From Parvibaculaceae bacterium Mf 1.05b.01 (GTDB lineage Bacteria; Pseudomonadota; Alphaproteobacteria; Parvibaculales; Parvibaculaceae), in assembly GCA_000509225.1 (NCBI GenBank), contig BAOK01000001.1, positions 2,152,913-2,216,912 of the forward strand: a stretch of DNA of 64,000 nucleotides, written 5' to 3'. The notes beneath the pieces were generated by a model, which made no database searches, was not told the DNA's origin, and saw only the letters and a program-made list of their open reading frames with translations. Shown here one piece after another: positions 49,809-58,990 of this stretch. Each line of letters begins with the position of its first letter. Position 1 is the first letter of the stretch. A program made the translations under genes and the position numbers.

Positions 49809-52436
49809 TTGAGGATTGCTCAGGTTCTTCGAGGCTTATTGACTGACATAGCGGTCTTTTCAGCCAGACGCGGGTGGTTAACCCTTTGCGGCGCATTGGT
49901 ATTTGCGGCTGCAAGCCTGGTTTTCGTTGCGACAAGCCTTCAATTTAATTCCGATAAAGAAAGCCTCGTCGCGGACACTGCACCCTTCAAGCAACGCAAC
50001 GCGGCCTTCGATCGCGCCTTTCCTCAATTCCTCAACTCTTTGATCATCGTGATCGACGCGCCAACAAGCGCGCAAGCACAAGACCTCGCTGAGCTAATCA
50101 GCGTGCGGCTCGAAGCGGCACCGGACAAATATCGAAGCGTCTATTTCGCAGAAGGTGATCCCTTTTTCCGACAGAATGGCTTGCTGTACCTGAGCCCCGA
50201 GGAGCTCGAAGAGCGCGTTGATTTGTTCGCAAATGCTGAGCCAGCATTGGCGGCCATTGCCGCAAACCCGACGCTAAAAGGGGTATTTGACCTTCTTCAT
50301 CTGGGAATAGAGGCCCGCGAAACAGGTGAGAAGCTGCCTCCTAGTTTCGAACGGCTCACATCTGATCTGGCCACGCTCGCTCTCTCATTGACCGAGAGAA
50401 ATTCTGGTGACCATTTCGGAGGGTTTCTGGATGCCAGTGAAGAGAACCAACGCCGGATCATCACAGTCCAACCGACGCTGGATTACAGCGCACAGAGCGC
50501 GGAGCGTGCAGCGATGCAAGATCTGCGGCGTCTTCTGGCTGATCCTGCGTTTCAAGATGAGGGTGTTCGCATTCGCCTGACCGGGAGGGTGGCTCTGGCA
50601 GATGATGAAATCTGGGCCATCCAGGACAGTGTCTTTCTTGCCGGGATTCTATCAACCTTGTTTGCAGGCGCCCTCCTGGGGTTTGCTCTTAGATCGTGGC
50701 GGTTGATCGCGGCTATTCTGGGGACGCTCTTTATCGGGCTTATCTGGACGATGGGGTATGCGACACTCTCCGTCGGCAGCCTCAATATGATCTCCGCAGC
50801 TGTTATTGTCTTGTTCATCGGGCTGGGCATCGACCATAGCATTCATGTGTCGCTGCGCTATCGCGAAGCGCGCCAGAACGGTGACAACCACCTCGATGCA
50901 GTACGCACGGCGGCCCAGGAGATGGGAGGAGCGGTGGCTCTTTGTGCCACGACGTCTGCCATTGCCTTCGCAGCGTTCATACCGACAGAGTATCGCGGCC
51001 TTGCAGAGCTTGGGATCATCGCTGCCGGATCTCTCTTCCTCGCTTTTATCGCGAGCTTTACAGTCCTTCCAGCTTTGTTGACCCTATTTGGGGATGATCC
51101 GGCGCAAGATCATGTGCCTCGCTTTATCGGAGATGCTACGTCACGCTGGCTTACCGGACATTCTATGTTCTTCAGCATAGGCGTTGCTTTTGCAGCGCTG
51201 ATAGCGATTGCCCTGTCAGGGCAGCCCCAGTTTGACTTCAGCACACTGGCCATCCGAGATGCTGGATCAGAATCCGTGACAACATTGTTGGAACTGCAGG
51301 CCGATGGGGTGGTGACTGATTATGCAGCAGATGTGCTCGTTACCACTCCTGAGGACGCCGCCAGCGTCGCCGCGCGCCTCTCAAAACTGCCAGAAGTCGG
51401 TGATGTTATTGTCCCTGCCACCTTTGTACCTGCCGAGCAGGGTCTCAAGCTCGACATTCTTTCTGACGCTGAGGGCTTTCTTTGGCCGGCACTGACTGCA
51501 ATCCCGGGAGCCCCGTTGACCAACGACGAGCGCGCGCGCGCAGTGTCGCAATTCGTCAAAACCGTTTCTGAGATGACCGGAGACGACATAATCGCACACA
51601 ACTTTCGGCGTCTCAGCTCTCACCTAGTTGCACTTGTCGAGGAGGATCCGTCAGGTCGCGTGCTCCGGGAGTTTGAGATCCGGGTTTCAACGCCGCTTCT
51701 GCGGGACCTTGATCGACTACGCGATGCGCTCACGGCCAAGGAAATCACTTTCGCAGATCTACCTTCTGCTCTTCGTTCGCGCGTCATCGGAACGGCTGGC
51801 GAGGTCCGCGTTACAGCTGTATCCGCGAGCCCTTTGCTCACCTCAACCGACCTCGAGGCGTTTGTGGCAGCCGTTAGATCTGTTGCACCTGAGGCTACAG
51901 GGCGCGCTCTGACAGAGACGGACGTCGGAGGTCTGGTTGTTCAATCTTTTTACCTCGCGGGCATGCTCGCCTTCGTCGCCATAGCAATTTTGCTTCTCGT
52001 CGTCCTTCGCTCCACGATCGACGCTTTGCTCGTGCTGGCGCCATTGGCCCTTGCCGCGTGTTTTACGATCGCCAGTGCAAACATTCTTGGGGTCTCGTTC
52101 AACTTCGCCAACATTATTGTGCTACCGCTCATTTTTGGGCTGGGCATTGATAGTGGCATTCATTTCGTGTTGCGCCGGAGACACGAGACGACCGTCGGCG
52201 TCGTCATGCAGTCAAGTACGCCGCAGGCAATTGTGCTCTCGGCGCTGAGTACCATCGGCGCTTTCTCCGCGCTGTCTCTCTCCCGCCATTGGGGGCTTGC
52301 GAGCATGGGGCTCCTCCTCACCATCGCTATCATCTGGGTGGTTTTTTGTACCGTAATCGTCTTGCCCGCCCTTATCGATTGGCGCGACAGACATTTCGGC
52401 ACTGCCAAATTGAGAAACGCCCATGACCACCATTGA
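49809..52436 (+). CDS. hpnN: HpnN-type RND/MMPL lipid transporter
   Basis: An 875-residue RND permease with two MMPL halves. Each half has one leading helix, a large periplasmic loop (about 45-270 and 480-700) and a bundle of helices. The halves repeat the motif GLGIDHSIHVSLRYREAR (helix 4 of half 1) and GLGIDSGIHFVLRRRHET (half 2). This architecture, with hpnM alongside, is that of HpnN, which moves hopanoids to the outer membrane in Rhodopseudomonas-type bacteria. The start appears to be TTG 49809 with AAGG upstream; no ATG fits. Its last 14 bases overlap the enolase-superfamily gene. Confidence 0.87.
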   Translation: MRIAQVLRGLLTDIAVFSARRGWLTLCGALVFAAASLVFVATSLQFNSDKESLVADTAPFKQRNAAFDRAFPQFLNSLIIVIDAPTSAQAQDLAELISVRLEAAPDKYRSVYFAEGDPFFRQNGLLYLSPEELEERVDLFANAEPALAAIAANPTLKGVFDLLHLGIEARETGEKLPPSFERLTSDLATLALSLTERNSGDHFGGFLDASEENQRRIITVQPTLDYSAQSAERAAMQDLRRLLADPAFQDEGVRIRLTGRVALADDEIWAIQDSVFLAGILSTLFAGALLGFALRSWRLIAAILGTLFIGLIWTMGYATLSVGSLNMISAAVIVLFIGLGIDHSIHVSLRYREARQNGDNHLDAVRTAAQEMGGAVALCATTSAIAFAAFIPTEYRGLAELGIIAAGSLFLAFIASFTVLPALLTLFGDDPAQDHVPRFIGDATSRWLTGHSMFFSIGVAFAALIAIALSGQPQFDFSTLAIRDAGSESVTTLLELQADGVVTDYAADVLVTTPEDAASVAARLSKLPEVGDVIVPATFVPAEQGLKLDILSDAEGFLWPALTAIPGAPLTNDERARAVSQFVKTVSEMTGDDIIAHNFRRLSSHLVALVEEDPSGRVLREFEIRVSTPLLRDLDRLRDALTAKEITFADLPSALRSRVIGTAGEVRVTAVSASPLLTSTDLEAFVAAVRSVAPEATGRALTETDVGGLVVQSFYLAGMLAFVAIAILLLVVLRSTIDALLVLAPLALAACFTIASANILGVSFNFANIIVLPLIFGLGIDSGIHFVLRRRHETTVGVVMQSSTPQAIVLSALSTIGAFSALSLSRHWGLASMGLLLTIAIIWVVFCTVIVLPALIDWRDRHFGTAKLRNAHDHH

Positions 52437-53541
52437 CCGTATTGAAATCACTCACCACCGGCTGCCGCTTGCCCCGCCTTTCTACGCGGCGTGGGACGGA
52501 CAGGCACGGCACCATTTTGACGCAACCATCGTTCGGGTTTTCGATACAGATGGCCGTTTGGGCATTGGGTCGGGAGACTTTATGCTTGGGTTTGAGGGCC
52601 ATGAGGATCTGTTTGTGGGTTGCGATCCTCTTGATTTGGACCGCCACAACCGAGTCCTCAGCAATATAGACTTTCATTACGGTCGGTGTTGGCCACTCGA
52701 TATTGCGCTCTGGGACCTCGCCGGACAGATCAAGCAAGAACCCGTCTGGCGCATGTTGGGAGGCACCAATCCTGAGGTTCCGGTTTATGCTTCGTCAGGC
52801 GCCTTGCATGAGCCTGAAGAACTGGCGGATCTAGCAGAGAGCTTTCTTGCACTCGGATTCCCTGCGATGAAGATTCGATTTAGGTCCCGCGAAAGCGGTG
52901 GGTGGCGCGCAGACATTAAGGGTCTGGAACATGTTCGCGCACGGGTTGGAGACAGCCTGACGCTCATGGTCGACTGCAATCAGGGCTGGCAGATGCCCTG
53001 GGACACGGATCCATCCTGGACGTTTGATGAGGCCTTACCAGTTGCCCAGGAGTTAGAACGGCTTGGTGTTTTCTGGATGGAGGAACCACTTGATCGCGCA
53101 GACCTGGACGGCCATAGGCGGCTGCGGGACGCGACCTCTGTGAAAATTGCCGGAGGGGAGATGACAAGGGAATTGTCGAGTCTGCAGACAATGGTCGACG
53201 GCGGCGCGTTTGACATTGTGCAGCCAGATGCTGCGCTTGTGGGCGGCATCACCGGCCTTGCAAAGTTCGGGCGGGGTTTGCGAGAGACCAACACAATCTT
53301 TACGCCACATACCTGGACAAATGGCCTTGGCGTGGTAGCGAATTTTCATCTCATGGCCGGACTTGGTGGCGCACCTTTTGTGGAGTATCCGTATGACCCC
53401 CCCACATGGGGACTGGATCGGCGGGACTACATGCTAAGTGATCCGGTCATGCAGACTGGTGGCGTTGCCACTTTGTCTGAAAAGGCTGGCCTGGGTATCT
53501 CGCTCGATGAGGAGCGGCTCGCGGCGACCCGACTCGACTGA
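52423..53541 (+). CDS. Enolase-superfamily enzyme (mandelate racemase/MLE group)
   Basis: A 372-residue metal-dependent enzyme of the mandelate racemase/muconate lactonising superfamily. The lysine motif reads PAMKIRF (K-x-R), the three metal ligands lie in LMVDCNQGW (Asp), WMEEPLDR (Glu) and KIAGGEMTRE (Glu), and the catalytic His in FTPHTWTNG. The DIVQPD strand is also present. It abstracts an alpha-proton from a carboxylate, giving racemisation or dehydration of an acid sugar; the exact substrate is unknown. The K-x-R arrangement and lone His place it near mandelate racemase or sugar-acid dehydratases. The ATG overlaps the hpnN stop by 14 bp. Confidence 0.88.
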   Translation: MTTIDRIEITHHRLPLAPPFYAAWDGQARHHFDATIVRVFDTDGRLGIGSGDFMLGFEGHEDLFVGCDPLDLDRHNRVLSNIDFHYGRCWPLDIALWDLAGQIKQEPVWRMLGGTNPEVPVYASSGALHEPEELADLAESFLALGFPAMKIRFRSRESGGWRADIKGLEHVRARVGDSLTLMVDCNQGWQMPWDTDPSWTFDEALPVAQELERLGVFWMEEPLDRADLDGHRRLRDATSVKIAGGEMTRELSSLQTMVDGGAFDIVQPDAALVGGITGLAKFGRGLRETNTIFTPHTWTNGLGVVANFHLMAGLGGAPFVEYPYDPPTWGLDRRDYMLSDPVMQTGGVATLSEKAGLGISLDEERLAATRLD

Positions 53542-53543
53542 AC

Positions 53544-54626
53544 TCAAGTCCAAAGGCGCGTAACCGGTTTCCCGCCGCCGATAAAGCTCTCAGGCCCGCC
53601 AATGGGTGTTGGCTCTTCCGCCAAAACGTCAGCACCACGTCCAATCATAGCCCGTATCTGTTGCTGCTCGTCTGAACCAAGTGCCTGGAAGTGCCGACGA
53701 AGCTCGCTCAAGCAATAAACGCGATAGGGCGCTGTCGGAACAATCCATTCGACACCTTGCGCCTTATGGCGAACATTTTTTTCACCCTGATCCGCTGCAG
53801 CAGCATTGGCCTGCAGGTAAGTGAGATAGTCGTTGCCGAACATCTCAAAGAAGAAGCCGAGATCATCCGGCACTTCTGTAATCTCCGGCACGTTCTCCAG
53901 ATCGCCCGGCCGAAACGCCCAAAGCCGTGTGACCCAGGCACACACATGAGGGGCTTCTTCGCGCATGATCGACCCGGGGGTGGGATCAGAAAAGAAGTGC
54001 CGAAAGAAGGGTCCAAACATGCCGAAGTCAGCCTCACAGGGACGCTCACCCATCAGAAAAGGCCGCTTAGCGAGTATCTCGTTCAAAACCGCAAGGGTCT
54101 CGTGATAGTGGGCCTCAATGGCTGGTGCTGTTTCTGGCGTTACGGCGTCTTCGGACATATACACTTTGCGCTGTCGCCGAAGGACAAACTGCCGTCGCAG
54201 GAAGAATGGTAGTCGCATGTCCCGCAAAATGGTTCGCGCGGCCTGCGAACTCATGAGATTCGCATCTTCGTCAAACGCCCAGCGATAGTAGAGCGCCGGT
54301 CGCCAGTACCATTCATCAAACAGGTCTTCCAGCGTCAGGCTCGCGAACTTTGCGACCGGCGTTTGTGGTGTCAGGTTTGGTCCATCGCCGTCAGCTTCGA
54401 ATTTCGCAATTATCGCTGTTGTGTCAGTCAACCAGCCACCGTCGGGCGTTTCCACCTGAGGCATCTGCGCAATGCCCGTCGCCTTCGCACACCTGGCCAT
54501 GTCGGCTGTATCCATCTCCACATAATCATGGGGGATACCCTTCACCCGGAAGTAAGCCTCCAACTTTCCTGTGAATAAGGAAAGTTTCAGACCGTGCATT
54601 ACATGCTTCTTGGCGCTATCAGGCAT
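53544..54626 (-). CDS. Glutathione S-transferase-family protein, long form
   Basis: A 360-residue protein. A thioredoxin-like N-terminal domain (LKLSLFTGKLEAYFRVKGIPHDYVEMD, then GIAQMPQVETPDGGWLTDTTAII) is followed by a helical GST domain (LNEILAKRPFLMGERPCEADFGMFGPFF). An extra 110-120 residues after the typical 240-residue GST ends EEPTPIGGPESFIGGGKPVTRLWT. ATG 54626 overlaps the sulfatase stop by 8 bases, so translation is coupled. The frame is open further upstream without a good ribosome site. What the C-terminal extension does, and what it shares with the sulfatase, is unknown. Confidence 0.82.
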   Translation of the reverse strand: MPDSAKKHVMHGLKLSLFTGKLEAYFRVKGIPHDYVEMDTADMARCAKATGIAQMPQVETPDGGWLTDTTAIIAKFEADGDGPNLTPQTPVAKFASLTLEDLFDEWYWRPALYYRWAFDEDANLMSSQAARTILRDMRLPFFLRRQFVLRRQRKVYMSEDAVTPETAPAIEAHYHETLAVLNEILAKRPFLMGERPCEADFGMFGPFFRHFFSDPTPGSIMREEAPHVCAWVTRLWAFRPGDLENVPEITEVPDDLGFFFEMFGNDYLTYLQANAAAADQGEKNVRHKAQGVEWIVPTAPYRVYCLSELRRHFQALGSDEQQQIRAMIGRGADVLAEEPTPIGGPESFIGGGKPVTRLWT

Positions 54627-56397
54627 TCCGCAATTTTCTCCAGGTGAAGCGCCCCGCGAGGCCAAGCCCCCCAACAAGAACCAAGCCGACGATCAAAACG
54701 ACCCACCAGTTTCGCTTGAGTAGGCGAGGAAGAATGTTGGCAGTAATCTGGGCCACCTGATTGAAGTCACTCCCTAGAGCAACAACACCAAACTCCTCCT
54801 CATAGTCCCGATAATGAGCCAACATGGCTTGCATCCGCTCAGGCTCAGCTGCTGCCAGGTCGTTCGTTTCTCCAGGGTCTATGTCGAGATTGTAGAGGCG
54901 CCAGATACCATCTCCGTAGGGCAGTGAATTCCGTGTAATTTTGTGCCCCTCGAGAAACAAGGCAGAGTTCCCTGATACTTCAAGAGCAATAGGGGTCGTC
55001 GCTGCATGCGTTTCCTCTGCAACCCCGTCGAGGACAGGCCGCAAGCTGCGTCCATTGATGGGCACAGGCTCATTTTCTGAGGTTTCGATACCTGCATAGT
55101 CTAAAATCGTGGGCGTTAGGTCTGTCACCATCGCTATGGTTTTGATGGGTGCCTGAGCATCGAGACCAGCGCCTGAGATGATGAGAGGCACCCGAATGCC
55201 ACCCTCTGCTGCATAGAATTTGAAGAGGTTGCTCGGAGCAGCTGCGGCGTTGGCCCATTCAGGCCCGATTGCCACCATGCTGCCCTTCTCACCCAGGGTT
55301 TCGACATTGGTGTTATAGCCGTTGAACGCCATCCACAAATTCATCACTGCCACGGTCGACATGGAACTTGGTGCCGGGCCATTGTCGGCCGTCACAATGA
55401 AAAGCGTGTTGGCTAGTTCGCCGGACGCCTCCAGGTAGCCCATCAAACGGCCAATATGGAAGTCCATGGCTTCCAGCATTCCGGCATTCACCGCCATGCT
55501 TTTGGAGAAAAAATGTTTGTCTTCCGCGCTCAGGGCATCCCAATCTTGTAGCCCCTCTGGCATTGGAGCCAGCGGCGCGCCCTGCGGTATCAACCCCAGC
55601 TCTTGTGCACGCTGCCAACGCGCGGTGCGCAATGCGTGCCACCCCTCATCATAAACGCCCGTATAGTTTTCAATGAACTCGCGGGGGGCCTGAACAGGAA
55701 TGTGGATCGCCTGAAAGCCGAGATAGGCGAAAAAGGGTTCGTCGCTCCCCGAACCTTCGTCGATATAATCGATCATCTTGTCGATCAAAAATTTTGACGA
55801 ATAGAAGTTTTCCGGTAGATCGGCGGCCACACCATTCTCAAACCAGGGGGCCGTCGCATAGTAGGGCATGTAAGGCTTTTGTTCCCAGTTGTCGGCCCCA
55901 GAAGCGTCCAGCGCAAAGGATCGATCAAACCCATGATGATTAGGCAGGTCGCCTTCATTGCTTCCCAGATGCCATTTGCCGGTCATGTAGGTGCGATAGC
56001 CAGACGCTTTCAGTCGATCTGCCACTGTCTGAACACCGGGTTCAAGGCTCATGGAATAACCCGGTTTAGATCGGTCTTCCGAGCGCACAATTTCAGGGAT
56101 GGTGGCAATGCCCGTTCGGTGATTGTCGACACCCGTGAGCAACATGGCTCTTGATGGCGCGCAAGAAGGCGAGGTCCGATAGCCTGTAAACATCGCACCC
56201 GTCTCTGCAAGCCGGTCGATGTTGGGCATATTTGCTTCGCCGCCGAAGGCTGGAAAATCCATCAATCCCGCATCATCGACGAGCAGAACCACGACGTTGG
56301 GTCGTGTTTCTGCGGATGCCCCTGTCGCTGCAACACTCAGCGCGGCCCCTATTACAAGCAAACCGCATGGCATTGCACGAAGAACCCTTTGAAGCAT
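54619..56397 (-). CDS. Membrane-anchored type I sulfatase
   Basis: A 592-residue exported sulfatase. A signal peptide (residues about 1-29, cleavage near ASAETR), the metal pair Asp41-Asp42 in VVVLLVDDAGLMDF and the formylglycine motif SCAPSRAMLLTG (Cys79 in C-x-P-x-R) are all present, followed by KWHLGSNEG and ADNGPAPSS. The Cys must be oxidised to formylglycine by an FGE or anaerobic SME; the only SUMF1-fold protein in the window lacks the usual cysteines. A C-terminal helix (NWWVVLIVGLVLVGGLGLAG followed by RFTWRKLR) suggests a tail anchor with the catalytic domain in the periplasm. AAGGAG supports ATG 56397. It is coupled to the GST-like gene. Confidence 0.93.
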   Translation of the reverse strand: MLQRVLRAMPCGLLVIGAALSVAATGASAETRPNVVVLLVDDAGLMDFPAFGGEANMPNIDRLAETGAMFTGYRTSPSCAPSRAMLLTGVDNHRTGIATIPEIVRSEDRSKPGYSMSLEPGVQTVADRLKASGYRTYMTGKWHLGSNEGDLPNHHGFDRSFALDASGADNWEQKPYMPYYATAPWFENGVAADLPENFYSSKFLIDKMIDYIDEGSGSDEPFFAYLGFQAIHIPVQAPREFIENYTGVYDEGWHALRTARWQRAQELGLIPQGAPLAPMPEGLQDWDALSAEDKHFFSKSMAVNAGMLEAMDFHIGRLMGYLEASGELANTLFIVTADNGPAPSSMSTVAVMNLWMAFNGYNTNVETLGEKGSMVAIGPEWANAAAAPSNLFKFYAAEGGIRVPLIISGAGLDAQAPIKTIAMVTDLTPTILDYAGIETSENEPVPINGRSLRPVLDGVAEETHAATTPIALEVSGNSALFLEGHKITRNSLPYGDGIWRLYNLDIDPGETNDLAAAEPERMQAMLAHYRDYEEEFGVVALGSDFNQVAQITANILPRLLKRNWWVVLIVGLVLVGGLGLAGRFTWRKLRNA

Positions 56398-56531
56398 GAT
56401 GTATCTCCTTTTTGCCAGCGCACTCATCGTCTTTTTTCACACCCTAAAGAATTGACACTGTTTATGCCAATAAAATTGTCCGTCGTTGCTATGCTAATAC
56501 TGCAATACCGATAGGTTGCTCAGAGACTGGA

Positions 56532-57212
56532 ATGCCGCAATTTGTGCTCATCCATAGCCCTCTTGTTGGGCCAACATCCGTTATCCCTACCGCTGACGTC
56601 TTGAGCGCCCTGGGATTTGCAACCTATGTCCCAACGCCCGATGCGCCGCCAGGTCATACATCATGGCGCGATTGGCCACTGAGGCTGCTTGAGACACTGC
56701 CTGAAATTGACGATCCGATTCTGGTTGGCCATAGTGCCGGTGGACTATTGGCAGCGTATCTCGCTGGCTCCCTCAGTGCGAAAGGCTTTATATGTCTCGA
56801 TGCGATGATGCCCCCAGAACGCGGTCTGACACCGCCTGTTGAACCAACCTTTCTAAAATTCGTTCAATCTCTGCCAGCCAAAGACGGCTTGCTGCCGATC
56901 TGGACAGATTGGTGGGAAGGTGACCTTCTCGCGCAGGTGCCCCTATCGCCCGGTCTCAAGACAGCCTTCCTGGCTGAGCTCCCCCGCCTGCCGCTTACCT
57001 GGTTTGATGATTCCTTCGAGATGCCAGATTGGTCATCTGCCAAACGAGGCTTCATCCAGACATCTCCCGCCTTTCGAGACGAGGCCATGCGCGCAAGCGA
57101 GCGTAGCTGGCCCGTGGTCCGCCTTGAGGGAACTCATCTGCACCCGGCCTTCGCGCTTGAGGAAACGGCGGCCGCCCTGTTAGATGTTTGTCGCTATTTG
57201 TCGGCGATCTAG
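56532..57212 (+). CDS. Alpha/beta-fold hydrolase
   Basis: A 226-residue soluble alpha/beta hydrolase. FVLIHSPLVGPTSV forms the first strand/oxyanion turn, LVGHSAGGLLAAYLAG carries the nucleophile Ser (G-x-S-x-G) and the terminal EGTHLHPAF supplies the catalytic His. There is no signal peptide and the substrate is unknown. It is divergent from the sulfatase (134-bp gap) and 73 bp upstream of a tetR-type gene on the same strand. Confidence 0.87.
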   Translation: MPQFVLIHSPLVGPTSVIPTADVLSALGFATYVPTPDAPPGHTSWRDWPLRLLETLPEIDDPILVGHSAGGLLAAYLAGSLSAKGFICLDAMMPPERGLTPPVEPTFLKFVQSLPAKDGLLPIWTDWWEGDLLAQVPLSPGLKTAFLAELPRLPLTWFDDSFEMPDWSSAKRGFIQTSPAFRDEAMRASERSWPVVRLEGTHLHPAFALEETAAALLDVCRYLSAI

Positions 57213-57285
57213 GCCGTTTTCCAAGAAATTTTGGTCTTTGGCCTCAAAATGTCATACTCCGCCCCGTTCAAGAGTAGGGGCAATC

Positions 57286-57864
57286 GTGGCGCGACCAAAA
57301 GACGAAGAAAAACGGCAAGCAATTCGCGACGCGGTCATTGCCGTTGTTATTGAGGGTGGCCTGGCAAACGTGTCGGTCTCGAAGATCGCTAAGCGTGCTT
57401 CTGTGTCTCCAGGCACGATCTACCTCTATTTTGCCAACAAAGAAGAATTGATTCAGCAAACCTATCTGGACATCAAAACCGATTGGTTTGACACAATGTT
57501 TGCTGCGGCTGATAGCGGCGACGACTCCGCAGCCAAAATTCGCAACATGTGGTTTGCCCTTTTTGACTTTGTTGTTGATCGACCGAATGATTTTCTTTTT
57601 TCAGAAACAGTTGGGGCAGCCCACCTGATTGACGCCTCCAACGAAGCAAGCATTGCGAAGAAAATCAAGAAGCTTGAAGGCGTCCTGACCAAAGCAATCA
57701 AAGATGGCACGCTCGCCAAAGCACCTACTGCTTCCATTCAAGCTGTGCTTATGGCACCTGCTGTGCAGTTGGCCAAAACCGCTGCGCGGGACAAGAAGAA
57801 GGTGAAACCTGCCCTGCTGCGCGAGACTTTTGACATTGTGTGGAAGGGTCTGGCTGCTGCTTGA
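57286..57864 (+). CDS. TetR-family transcriptional regulator
   Basis: A 192-residue TetR repressor with the HTH VSVSKIAKRASVSPGTIYLYFANKEELI. The frame is open back into the hydrolase gene, but AGGGG five bases ahead of GTG 57286 marks the likely start. It lies between the hydrolase and a VOC protein, all on the plus strand. In the downstream interval, TAGAACCC-TAA-GGGTCTA (57950-57967), an imperfect palindrome upstream of the VOC gene, could be its operator. Confidence 0.87.
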   Translation: MARPKDEEKRQAIRDAVIAVVIEGGLANVSVSKIAKRASVSPGTIYLYFANKEELIQQTYLDIKTDWFDTMFAAADSGDDSAAKIRNMWFALFDFVVDRPNDFLFSETVGAAHLIDASNEASIAKKIKKLEGVLTKAIKDGTLAKAPTASIQAVLMAPAVQLAKTAARDKKKVKPALLRETFDIVWKGLAAA

Positions 57865-58011
57865 ACCAACAAGGGAAAGCTGAATGAGACAGAAGATTGA
57901 TCGAATCCTCGTCATCATGTCCCTGACTTGTCGCAGACAACAGACACTTTAGAACCCTAAGGGTCTAGACGCTTGTCCGCAGCCTCCCCACAACAAAAAG
58001 GAAGATCCAAT

Positions 58012-58389
58012 ATGCGCATCACCGGCTTCAACCATATCGGCCTAAATGCCGCTGGGAAACATGAGGAGATCAGAGAATTTTACACCTCCTTTCTCGGACT
58101 TGGAGACATTGAACGTGAGGGCGCTGCAACACTCGTCAATGGATTCTGGTTTGGACAAGATCACCCAATCGTTCATGTTGTAACCGATCCCGCTGAAGGC
58201 GGCCTGGAAATGCCGAACAACACGCACCTTTCCCTTTTTGTCGATGACATTGCTGCTGCAGTGGCCGAGGTTAAGGGCAAGACTGATGACCACCAGCATT
58301 TTGGAGAAGGCTCAAATCAGATCATCTGGTTCAAAGACCCCGCCGGCAACACGCTTGAGTTGCAGCAGGATCCGGCCTCGTCTGCTTGA
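58012..58389 (+). CDS. VOC-superfamily protein
   Basis: A 125-residue single VOC unit. It begins ITGFNHIGLNAAGKHEEIREFY with the first metal His, continues WFGQDHPIVHVVTD and THLSLFVDDIAAAVAEV, and ends WFKDPAGNTLELQQDP with the metal Glu. Family roles include glyoxalases and ring-cleaving dioxygenases; the substrate is unknown. It is a small gene behind the TetR gene and the palindrome at 57950-57967. It converges with the MOSC gene. Confidence 0.85.
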   Translation: MRITGFNHIGLNAAGKHEEIREFYTSFLGLGDIEREGAATLVNGFWFGQDHPIVHVVTDPAEGGLEMPNNTHLSLFVDDIAAAVAEVKGKTDDHQHFGEGSNQIIWFKDPAGNTLELQQDPASSA

Positions 58390-58416
58390 ATGTGTCGGTG
58401 AAACGCGGTCCAGATT

Positions 58417-58887
58417 CTACTTGAGTGGCTCGACCTGGTCTTGAAGCGAGACACGGCCCGGTGAGATAATGTCAGCGGTGATCCCGCCATGGCCGCGCAC
58501 GGCGGCATAGCCTCCTGGCCCCAGGTTTTCTTCCATACGGGAACAGGGCGCACAAATTCCCGTGCCTCTGAGGATCGCCTCGCCAATCCGAAAGCTCCGA
58601 TTGCGCAGTCCCAGAAGATTGATCCCACTTACGACAAAATTTCGGCGAAGCGCTTCAGGTGCAACAACATCTGTATTTGCAAGAGCTGCTATCACTGATA
58701 GATGCTCCGATTGAATGAGGCTTACAGCCCGCTTGCCTGCCTTCACTCGATGATCCCCTTCAATCCCTGTCTCGGTGATGAGAACAGATGAAAGCGAGAG
58801 AACAGGCGCCCGTCTCTGCGGACGCACACCAATCCACATAACCGTTCCTGGTTGTGCATATCCATTGACAAGCTCGCTTAGCGCCAT
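58417..58887 (-). CDS. MOSC-domain protein
   Basis: A 156-residue MOSC domain, the fold that in Moco sulfurases and YiiM-like proteins carries a conserved Cys for molybdenum-cofactor or sulfur chemistry. The segments GTVMWIGVRPQRRAPVLSL, GDHRVKAGKRAVSLIQSEHLSVIAAL and RNFVVSGINLLGLRNRSF lead to the conserved cysteines in RGTGICAPCSRMEENL. The frame is open to 59034 inside the thioesterase gene; ATG 58887 is preferred. It is the last gene of the doxX-marR-thioesterase-MOSC row. Confidence 0.82.
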   Translation of the reverse strand: MALSELVNGYAQPGTVMWIGVRPQRRAPVLSLSSVLITETGIEGDHRVKAGKRAVSLIQSEHLSVIAALANTDVVAPEALRRNFVVSGINLLGLRNRSFRIGEAILRGTGICAPCSRMEENLGPGGYAAVRGHGGITADIISPGRVSLQDQVEPLK

Positions 58888-58990
58888 TGGTTCACCATCC
58901 TCTCCTATATTCTTTCCTGGGATAGTGGAGGCACCAGGTAAAGCGGACAACCAACGAAACCGCGAGCCCCGGCTCAACCATTGCTTCCCG

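Noticed and set aside
56452..56480. TTGACA at 56452 as the -35 box of the alpha/beta hydrolase gene
   Set aside because: No credible -10 element is found at 16-18 bp spacing.
57884..57952. 22-codon frame between the TetR and VOC genes
   Set aside because: It has a weak purine site but no other sign of coding and ends in the palindrome region.
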